From Sulfitobacter sp. (GTDB taxonomy: Bacteria; Pseudomonadota; Alphaproteobacteria; Rhodobacterales; Rhodobacteraceae): a DNA stretch of 8,825 nucleotides. The first letter of the stretch is position 1. Each line of letters begins with the position of its first letter. The stretch covers positions 1 to 8,825 of the forward strand of contig JAGXHD010000005.1 in assembly GCA_024636395.1 (NCBI GenBank), written 5' to 3'. Both the position numbers and the translations under genes were made by a program. A model generated the notes under the pieces. That model did not search any database, was not told the origin of the DNA, and was given only the letters and a program-made list of their open reading frames with translations. Shown here one piece after another: positions 1 through 4,572 of this stretch.

Positions 1-213
1 ATCCACCACACCTAACGTGCCGTTGAACGCTGTTGCACCCCCTGCGTGATCCGGTAATCCTTTGTGACACTTAGGTTATGACGCGCTGCGCTTCCGGGAG
101 GTTTGGTGTGCCATTAACCATTGTTGCTCAAACAGCACCGCAGTGTTGCCCAGATGCGTCTGGTAATTCAGGCAGGATTAAGGCACAAATGGGTATGGCA
201 CGTTGTGCTGCCC

Positions 214-298
214 AATTTTGGGTCGCCGTCGGCGGAAGGTCCCTCCAGTCAGACTCTCATCTGATCCTCCTTATTCCCGCAGCGGCGACCCCAAAATT
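214..298. repeat. Long imperfect inverted repeat / 85-nt hairpin
   Basis: The left arm AATTTTGGGTCGCCG (214-228) is complementary to the right arm CGGCGACCCCAAAATT (283-298) apart from one extra C. Read on the minus strand, pairing continues inward as GCGG/CCGC, AAGG/CCTT and TCAGA/TCTGA, giving one long bulged hairpin. There is no U-tract after either arm, so it is not a classical intrinsic terminator. On the minus strand a perfect Shine-Dalgarno AAGGAGG (266-272) and an ATG (258-260) sit near the tip, opening a four-codon frame (Met-Arg-Val-stop, 249-260). Possible identities are a cis-regulatory leader of a leftward gene beyond position 1, a small RNA, or a short palindromic repeat element. 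Confidence 0.5.
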
Positions 299-363
299 CA
301 CCCTGAAAGCCCCCTGCTCGTTATCGCATGATCTTTTGACGCAGGCTCCGCGCGTGCGGGCTG

Positions 364-392
364 TTGCACCGGCTAGCGCGCTGGATTATCTG
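364..392 (+). promoter_or_regulatory. Putative promoter of the trmFO operon (leaderless)
   Basis: TTGCAC (364-369), a 17-base spacer and TATCTG (387-392) match a sigma-70-type -35/-10 layout. Initiation about seven bases downstream would fall at the trmFO ATG (399), giving a leaderless mRNA. This fits the lack of a properly spaced Shine-Dalgarno sequence before that ATG. It is a motif match only; promoters in GC-rich alphaproteobacteria are hard to call by eye. Confidence 0.3.
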
Positions 393-398
393 CGGGGC

Positions 399-1757
399 AT
401 GGATAACAAATTGCATATCATCGGCGGCGGCATGGCCGGCTCGGAGGCCGCCTGGCAGGCCGCTCACCTTGGCATCCACGTCGTCATTCACGAAATGCGG
501 CCGAAGGTCGAAACCTTTGCCCACCAGACCGGCCTTTTGGGCGAGATGGTCTGCTCCAATTCCTTTAGGTCAGACGATAGCGAGCAAAACGCCGTTGGCT
601 TGCTGCATTGGGAAATGCGCGCGGCGAACGGCCTGATCATGCAAACAGCCGAAAAACACCGCCTGCCTGCGGGTGGCGCACTGGCCGTGGACCGCGATCC
701 CTTCGCGCAATCGGTAACCGGTTCTCTGATGGCGCACCCGAATATTTCCGTAGAATATGGCGAGATTTCCGAGTTGCCGGAGAATGGTCACTGGATCATC
801 GCCACCGGGCCGCTCACATCCAGCGCGTTGGGGAATGCGATCGCTGCTGAAACCGGTGCCGAAGCGCTTGCGTTCTTCGATGCCATCGCCCCCATCGTCT
901 ACCACGACAGCATCGACATGAGTAAAGCGTGGATGCAATCGCGCTATGACAAGGGCGAGACGGAGGAAGAGCGCACCGCCTACCTCAATTGTCCGATGGA
1001 TCGAGACCAGTATTACGCTTTCATTGACGCACTGGGAGCGGCCGAAAAAACAGAATTTCACGAAAACGAGACAGCGGGCTACTTCGATGGCTGCCTGCCG
1101 ATTGAAGTCATGGCGGAGCGCGGGCGTGAGACGCTGCGCTTTGGCCCGATGAAGCCCGTGGGCCTGACCAATCCACATGAGCCGGATGTAAAGCCCTACG
1201 CGGTGGTGCAACTGCGCCGCGACAACAAGCTTGGGACACTTTACAATATCGTAGGCTTCCAGACCAAGATGAAGTACGGCGCTCAAACCAATGTTTTTAA
1301 AAGGATACCGGGGCTGGAGAACGCAAGCTTTGCACGGCTTGGCGGGATCCATCGCAACACGTTCCTCAACTCGCCCACATTGCTCGACGCTCAGATGCGT
1401 TTGAAATCCAAGCCACATATACGCTTCGCCGGCCAAATCACAGGCGTGGAGGGTTATGTGGAAAGTGCTGCCATGGGCCTTCTCGCGGGGCGTATGGCCG
1501 CTGCAGAAATTCAGGGTATGGTGCTCGACACACCGCCGCCGACCACCGCAACGGGTGCATTGATCACCCATATCTCAGGCGGAGCCGAGGCCAAGACGTT
1601 CCAGCCGATGAATGTGAATTTCGGCCTCTTCCCTCCAGTAGACGGGCTGAAAAGCGGACGTCGCGGGCGCAAGGATCGGTACAAAGCCTACACCGACCGC
1701 GCAAAGGCGGATTGGAATGGCTGGCTAAATGCTGGACATACCGGAGAACACGCCTAG
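399..1757 (+). CDS. trmFO: TrmFO, folate/FAD-dependent tRNA (uracil-54-C5)-methyltransferase
   Basis: Cytosolic flavoprotein that makes 5-methyluridine at position 54 in the tRNA T-loop, using 5,10-methylenetetrahydrofolate as carbon donor and reduced FAD/NAD(P)H, unlike SAM-dependent TrmA. The product is 452 residues, the usual family length. The N-terminal FAD-binding motif IIGGGMAGSEAAW lies at residues 7-19. Cys52 in MVCSNSFRSDD and Cys198 in YLNCPM match the two cysteines linked to catalysis in Bacillus TrmFO. Further family signatures include GCLPIEVMAERG, FGPMKPVGL and the C-terminal AGQITGVEGYVESAAMG. The frame is open back to 78, but the ATG at 399 places the dinucleotide fold at the expected N-terminus and is preferred. 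No good Shine-Dalgarno precedes it. It is the first gene of a rightward operon; nine bases separate it from the next ORF. Confidence 0.96.
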   Translation: MDNKLHIIGGGMAGSEAAWQAAHLGIHVVIHEMRPKVETFAHQTGLLGEMVCSNSFRSDDSEQNAVGLLHWEMRAANGLIMQTAEKHRLPAGGALAVDRDPFAQSVTGSLMAHPNISVEYGEISELPENGHWIIATGPLTSSALGNAIAAETGAEALAFFDAIAPIVYHDSIDMSKAWMQSRYDKGETEEERTAYLNCPMDRDQYYAFIDALGAAEKTEFHENETAGYFDGCLPIEVMAERGRETLRFGPMKPVGLTNPHEPDVKPYAVVQLRRDNKLGTLYNIVGFQTKMKYGAQTNVFKRIPGLENASFARLGGIHRNTFLNSPTLLDAQMRLKSKPHIRFAGQITGVEGYVESAAMGLLAGRMAAAEIQGMVLDTPPPTTATGALITHISGGAEAKTFQPMNVNFGLFPPVDGLKSGRRGRKDRYKAYTDRAKADWNGWLNAGHTGEHA

Positions 1758-1766
1758 ACTACTGCC

Positions 1767-2372
1767 ATGTTCAAAACGTTGATAGACATGGCCTTCAGTT
1801 CCCGTGACGCCACCGGACCTGGAAGCCGCTATGATGAATGGTCAGCTTCTTGGGACGGGAACCCTATTTGCGCTGAGTCCGCAATTCCGGAGCGCTGCGC
1901 GCGCGCACTTGCGGCCTATGCGCCCGACAAGTCCCTCCCCTTGCTTGATTTCGGCTGCAGGACTGGTCTCGCAGGGCTTGCATTCGCCCAAGCTGGCTTT
2001 ACCAAGATCGACGGCATAGACGCTTCCGGCGAAATGATCGCAACATCCGAGGCCAGAAATGTCTACCGGACGCTTAAACTTGTCGAAACGGAGACTACCA
2101 TCGAGGGGCATTATCCCCTCATCGGTGCTGTTGGTGTGATCGGTCCGGGTGCTGCACCGCCGTCAACGCTCGATCTTTTGCTGCATGCGGCGCCATCGGG
2201 TGGGCTGCTGGTCTTTTCCTTCAATGATGATGCCCTTGCCGATCCGCAAAGCAATGGGCGCCTGAACGAATGGCTCGATTGCGGAGCAGCGCGGCTTCTG
2301 TTCGCTGAACGCGGCCCCCATCTTCCCGAGAACGACATTCAGTCAACGGTCTATGTGGTCGATAAAGCTTGA
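1767..2372 (+). CDS. Class I SAM-dependent methyltransferase-like protein, substrate unknown
   Basis: A 201-residue protein with a Rossmann-like methyltransferase core. The N-terminal RYDEWSASWD (21-30) resembles the YDxW lead-in of small-molecule and protein methyltransferases. Motif I is LLDFGCRTG (59-67), the acidic end of strand 2 is IDGIDAS (81-87, Asp85), and DLLLHAAPSGGLLVFSFN (136-153) fits the strand 4/5 region. No DNA- or RNA-binding domain, signal peptide or membrane segment is visible. The middle glycine of motif I (GCGTG in most relatives) is arginine here (Arg65). The gene lies between two tRNA-acting enzymes and its stop overlaps the start of gluQ, so it is probably co-translated. 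A tRNA-related substrate is possible but not shown. No strong Shine-Dalgarno precedes ATG 1767; the in-frame Met8 is an alternative start. Confidence 0.85.
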   Translation: MFKTLIDMAFSSRDATGPGSRYDEWSASWDGNPICAESAIPERCARALAAYAPDKSLPLLDFGCRTGLAGLAFAQAGFTKIDGIDASGEMIATSEARNVYRTLKLVETETTIEGHYPLIGAVGVIGPGAAPPSTLDLLLHAAPSGGLLVFSFNDDALADPQSNGRLNEWLDCGAARLLFAERGPHLPENDIQSTVYVVDKA

Positions 2373-3244
2373 CCTTCACGACCCGCTTTGCGCCATCCCC
2401 CACAGGTCCGCTGCACCTTGGCCATGCCTATTCAGCAATCATTGCCTATAAAATGGCCCAGGCAAACGCCGGGCGATTTTTGCTGCGCATCGAAGATATC
2501 GACAGCACCCGGGCAAGCCCGAAATGGGAAGCACAGATATACGAGGATCTGGTTTGGTTGGGTCTGAAATGGGAAACGCCGGTCATGCGGCAATCGGACA
2601 GGCTCGCGTTGTATGATCACGCCCTCGATGCGCTCTGGGGCCGCGGCCTGCTCTATCCTTGTACCTGTTCGCGTGCTGATATCGCAGCCGCATCAAGCGC
2701 GCCTCAGGAAGGGGCGCCGCTCAATGGTCCCGATGGCATCATCTATCCCGGTACCTGCCGCCCTGTGCAGCCACCCAAAGGACCCCGCCCCGTCGATATT
2801 CCCCTCAGGCTCGACATGGCCAGGGCCTGCGGCAAAATTACGGGACAATTTGAATTCGTCGAGGAAGGTAGCGGTAGTGCGGAGCACATCACTTTCAGTA
2901 CGGAAGAGATGATCAGTACGGTTGGCGATGTTGTGCTGGCCCGCCGAGGGATGGGCACGTCTTACCATCTCTCCGTAGTTCTTGATGATGCGGCCCAAGA
3001 AATAAGCCATGTGGTGCGCGGCAGCGACCTGTTCGAGGCCACTCGGATTCACGTCGTCCTACAGCGCCTGCTGGATCTGCCGCATCCCCGCTACCATCAT
3101 CACAAGCTGATCCGTGATACTTCGGGCAAAAGGCTGGCAAAGCGAGATGATGCAAGGGCAATCTCTCTGTACCGCGACGAAGAGCACAGGGTAAAAGATA
3201 TTCTGTCTATGATAGGCCTTGAGGGCTCGCACTTAACTCTCTGA
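2369..3244 (+). CDS. gluQ: Glutamyl-Q tRNA(Asp) synthetase (GluQRS/YadB)
   Basis: A truncated paralogue of glutamyl-tRNA synthetase that activates glutamate and attaches it to queuosine-34 in the anticodon of tRNA-Asp. At 291 residues it has the catalytic core but no anticodon-binding domain, as the family requires. RFAPSPTGPLHLGHA carries the HIGH-type motif (HLGH, 16-19). The zinc-site pattern is CTC at 98-100 with Tyr126 and Cys130. The KMSKS-like loop is KRLAKRD (254-260). The start must be TTG at 2369: an in-frame TAA lies one codon upstream (2363-2365), and the next methionine falls after the HLGH motif. The TTG overlaps the TGA of the methyltransferase gene (2370-2372), an arrangement favouring translational coupling. 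The 3' end overlaps convergent hisI by 12 nt. Confidence 0.95.
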   Translation: MTFTTRFAPSPTGPLHLGHAYSAIIAYKMAQANAGRFLLRIEDIDSTRASPKWEAQIYEDLVWLGLKWETPVMRQSDRLALYDHALDALWGRGLLYPCTCSRADIAAASSAPQEGAPLNGPDGIIYPGTCRPVQPPKGPRPVDIPLRLDMARACGKITGQFEFVEEGSGSAEHITFSTEEMISTVGDVVLARRGMGTSYHLSVVLDDAAQEISHVVRGSDLFEATRIHVVLQRLLDLPHPRYHHHKLIRDTSGKRLAKRDDARAISLYRDEEHRVKDILSMIGLEGSHLTL

Positions 3245-3589
3245 ACGAAGTACGACTTCACCCTCGACACTCACTTGCGTGAAAAAACAGCTGCGGGCCC
3301 CCGTATGGCACGCAGCCCCCACCTGGGACACCTGCAGTAAAATGCAATCGCGATCGCAGTCGATCCGCATCTCCTTCAGCGTCTGCACGTGACCCGAGGT
3401 CGCGCCTTTCTCCCAAAACTGCCGACGCGATCTGCTCCAATATGTCACTTGGCCAGTTTCCAGCGTACGCATCAGGCTTTCAGCATTCATCCAGGCCATC
3501 ATCAGGACCTCGCCGGTCTCGTGATCCTGCGCGATCGCCGGGATCAGCCCTGCTTCGTTGTATTTCAGGGTCGATGGATCGAAGGACAT
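3233..3589 (-). CDS. hisI: Phosphoribosyl-AMP cyclohydrolase
   Basis: Catalyses the third step of histidine biosynthesis, hydrolytic opening of the adenine ring of N1-(5'-phosphoribosyl)-AMP. The 118-residue product is a stand-alone HisI with no fused HisE (PRA-PH) domain, normal for alphaproteobacteria. Signatures in order are MMAWMNAES (30-38), TYWSRSRRQFWEKGATSGH (49-67), the metal-binding DCDRD (Asp77, Asp79, Asp81, with zinc ligand Cys78), and ACHTGARSCF supplying Cys94 and Cys101. All three zinc cysteines and all three metal aspartates are present. The stop (TAA, 3233-3235) lies within the last codons of convergent gluQ. It is divergent from the IscU-like gene across 75 bases. Shine-Dalgarno support at the ATG is weak. 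Confidence 0.97.
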   Translation of the reverse strand: MSFDPSTLKYNEAGLIPAIAQDHETGEVLMMAWMNAESLMRTLETGQVTYWSRSRRQFWEKGATSGHVQTLKEMRIDCDRDCILLQVSQVGAACHTGARSCFFTQVSVEGEVVLRSES

Positions 3590-3614
3590 GGTGAAGCACC
3601 CCGTTTAAAAGTTT

Positions 3615-3642
3615 TTGCATCCGCACTGGTTCAGCTTATGTA
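3615..3642 (+). promoter_or_regulatory. Putative promoter of the IscU-like scaffold gene
   Basis: In the 75-base divergent gap, TTGCAT (3615-3620), a 16-base spacer and TATGTA (3637-3642) fit a sigma-70-type promoter reading rightward. Predicted initiation near 3649 would leave a short leader with a purine-rich Shine-Dalgarno AAGGAAA (3654-3660) just before ATG 3665. No equally good leftward promoter for hisI was recognised in the same gap. Confidence 0.4.
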
Positions 3643-3664
3643 AGACGCAGCAAAAGGAAACACC

Positions 3665-4111
3665 ATGTCCAGCGACAGCGACCTGATCAAGCTCTACTCT
3701 GCGCGGATACTCGCGTTGGCAGCCGACATTCCACATCTGGGGCGCCTCGAGACACCCCATGCGAGCGTAACACGGCGTTCTCCGCTGTGCGGTTCAAGCG
3801 TAACGGTGGATGTAAAGATGTCAGGCGGTGTGCTGACCGAACTGGGCCAGGACGTCAAAGCCTGTGCACTGGGTCAAGCCGCCGCGGCGATTACGGCGCA
3901 AGCCGCGCGGGGCGTCACGCCCGAAGTCGTTCTGCGCGGTCGCGACCAACTCAAAGCGATGCTCAAGGGCAGCGGCACTGTCCCTGACGCACCCTTTGAC
4001 GGCTTCGAGGTACTTTCGCCTGCGGTCGCCTATAAAAACCGCCATGCCTCGATCCTGCTAACCATCGAAGCATTGGCCGAAGCCATGGCACAAGCGCAAG
4101 CACACGCCTAG
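3665..4111 (+). CDS. Iron-sulfur cluster assembly scaffold-like protein (IscU/NifU N-terminal family)
   Basis: A 148-residue single-domain protein resembling the NifU_N/IscU fold that holds nascent Fe-S clusters. Visible family features are SPLCGSSVTVDV (39-50, Cys42), the QDVKACALGQAAA segment (62-74, Cys67) and the C-terminal YKNRHASILLTIEAL (123-137). In canonical IscU that last segment carries a third cluster ligand in an H-C motif; here His127 is followed by Ala128 and Ser129, so the third cysteine is absent. The aspartate that follows the first cysteine in IscU (C-G-D) is also replaced (C-G-S). From memory, such reduced-cysteine variants occur in alphaproteobacteria, so a role in cluster assembly is plausible but not certain. 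It is not in an isc or suf operon. The start ATG has a Shine-Dalgarno AAGGAAA four bases upstream. Confidence 0.85.
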   Translation: MSSDSDLIKLYSARILALAADIPHLGRLETPHASVTRRSPLCGSSVTVDVKMSGGVLTELGQDVKACALGQAAAAITAQAARGVTPEVVLRGRDQLKAMLKGSGTVPDAPFDGFEVLSPAVAYKNRHASILLTIEALAEAMAQAQAHA

Positions 4112-4347
4112 GGCGAGTGTACCTGGTCAAAAGCTCCTGAAATTACTTTGATTTTTTCAAAAAAGGCGCCGCACATCCAAGATGGATGGCGGCGCTAAAA
4201 AAAGCGGTATTCATGGGGACCCTAGGCACGGTTCGGGGAAGGCACCCCCTTAATCGTTATGGACAGGCAGAACATAACATCGTGGCGCATAAATTTGGGA
4301 CAAATGCACCGAAAAACCGGCCTTGGCATGAAAGCGCAGGCAGAAAC
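4112..4347. other. Intergenic stretch: 3' untranslated region of a leftward small gene, no rightward gene
   Basis: No convincing ORF was seen. The leftward transcript from the 42-codon ORF should run through most of it to the terminator at 4159-4195, leaving about 150 nt of untranslated RNA. It contains an inverted repeat GTTATG/CATAAC (4256-4261 and 4273-4278), a short GGGG-N6-CCCC hairpin near 4236-4250, and a direct GTGCC repeat on the minus strand. A rightward 91-codon frame starting at 4186 begins inside the terminator stem, has no ribosome binding site, and lacks any recognisable feature. Confidence 0.5.
4159..4195 (-). terminator. Intrinsic terminator for the leftward small-protein transcript
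   Basis: GCGCCGC (4166-4172) pairs perfectly with GCGGCGC (4189-4195), and CATCC (4174-4178) pairs with GGATG (4184-4188), with a single bulged base and a five-base loop (AAGAT). Read on the minus strand, this 12-bp GC-rich stem is followed at once by a run of six T (complement of 4159-4164), the classical Rho-independent signature. On the plus strand the stem is followed by A residues, so it would not act as a classical terminator for the scaffold gene. Confidence 0.85.
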
Positions 4348-4476
4348 TCAAACAAGTCCAGGAAGATGCAGACCAGCTACCAAAATCACGATCAAAGCGG
4401 CAGCACCTGCTGCGTCTTGGGCCAAAGTATCTTGCGATCTAATGGCGATCGCTCTGACTGATTGATAGAAGGTCAT
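4348..4476 (-). CDS. 42-residue single-pass membrane mini-protein, predicted LexA-controlled
   Basis: A short frame below usual gene-finder limits. It starts at ATG 4474-4476 behind a Shine-Dalgarno GGAGAG (4481-4486) four bases away, and ends at TGA 4348-4350. The first 21 residues (MTFYQSVRAIAIRSQDTLAQ, then D) are polar with two arginines. Residues 22-42 (AAGAAALIVILVAGLHLPGL, then V) form one hydrophobic, glycine/alanine-rich segment ending at the C-terminus, so a single membrane pass with N-in topology is predicted. From memory, short hypothetical proteins of this style (QD..GA..L followed by a hydrophobic run ending L.LPG) occur in Rhodobacteraceae. An exact GTTC-N7-GTTC operator lies about 55 bases upstream and a strong terminator downstream, supporting a real SOS-type transcription unit. 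A SidA-like division inhibitor is one hypothesis; the function is unknown. Confidence 0.7.
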   Translation of the reverse strand: MTFYQSVRAIAIRSQDTLAQDAAGAAALIVILVAGLHLPGLV

Positions 4477-4530
4477 GTTTCTCTCCGTCTTTGTTGCTCC
4501 TTTGTTCCCATATTATGAAAGCCTTGTAAA

Positions 4531-4545
4531 GAACTTTATGAGAAC
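4531..4545 (-). promoter_or_regulatory. Predicted LexA (SOS) operator, GTTC-N7-GTTC
   Basis: The plus strand reads GAACTTTATGAGAAC, which on the minus strand is GTTC-TCATAAA-GTTC, the exact direct-repeat LexA box described for alphaproteobacteria such as Rhodobacter and Caulobacter. Two further GTTC tetramers (plus-strand GAAC at 4552-4555 and 4562-4565) continue the series at 10-base steps, so four tetramers lie on roughly one DNA face. The array begins eight bases after the recG stop codon and 55 bases before the ATG of the 42-codon ORF, in an AT-rich stretch expected to hold that ORF's promoter. No clear -35/-10 pair could be assigned. Confidence 0.75.
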
Positions 4546-4572
4546 ATTTGCGAACTTTTCAGAACATCAATC

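Larger units (their letters stand above)
1..398. other. Intergenic region with multiple inverted repeats, no convincing gene
   Basis: No supportable coding gene was found on either strand. The rightward frame stays open from 78 into trmFO, but that extension would add 107 residues unlike any TrmFO N-terminus and lying before the FAD-binding start, so I treat it as noncoding. The stretch is rich in inverted repeats: TGCT-N5-AGCA at 125-137, CCAGA-N4-TCTGG at 150-163, GCAC-N3-GTGC at 198-208, an alternative GCACAA/TTGTGC pairing at 183-208, and the long hairpin at 214-298. The density suggests a structured RNA, or a leader belonging to a leftward gene outside the window. Which of these it is cannot be told from the sequence alone. 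Confidence 0.5.

Noticed and set aside
214..298. Intrinsic terminator interpretation of the long hairpin
   Set aside because: Neither strand has a U-tract after the stem; only short A/T ends lie inside the arms themselves.
78..398. Extended N-terminus of TrmFO from an ATG at 78
   Set aside because: The extra 107 residues have no family counterpart and precede the FAD-binding motif that normally begins within ten residues of the start; the region is instead dense in inverted repeats.
570..1571. Leftward 333-codon open frame
   Set aside because: Antisense shadow of trmFO, whose product is clearly recognised.
4212..4250. tRNA-like GGTTCGGGG segment
   Set aside because: It lacks the T-loop consensus, an acceptor stem and a CCA end; no cloverleaf can be formed.
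4222..4329. Leftward 35-codon frame downstream of the small membrane protein gene
   Set aside because: No ribosome binding site and no recognisable features; probably chance within the 3' untranslated tail, although a second SOS peptide cannot be fully excluded.
4186..4461. Rightward 91-codon ORF in the gap after the scaffold gene
   Set aside because: Its ATG lies within the terminator stem, there is no Shine-Dalgarno, composition is protein-unlike, and it is antisense to the better-supported 42-codon ORF.
4497..4503. Second Shine-Dalgarno-like AAAGGAG on the minus strand
   Set aside because: No start codon lies within a usable distance; the GGAGAG nearer the ATG is the functional candidate.
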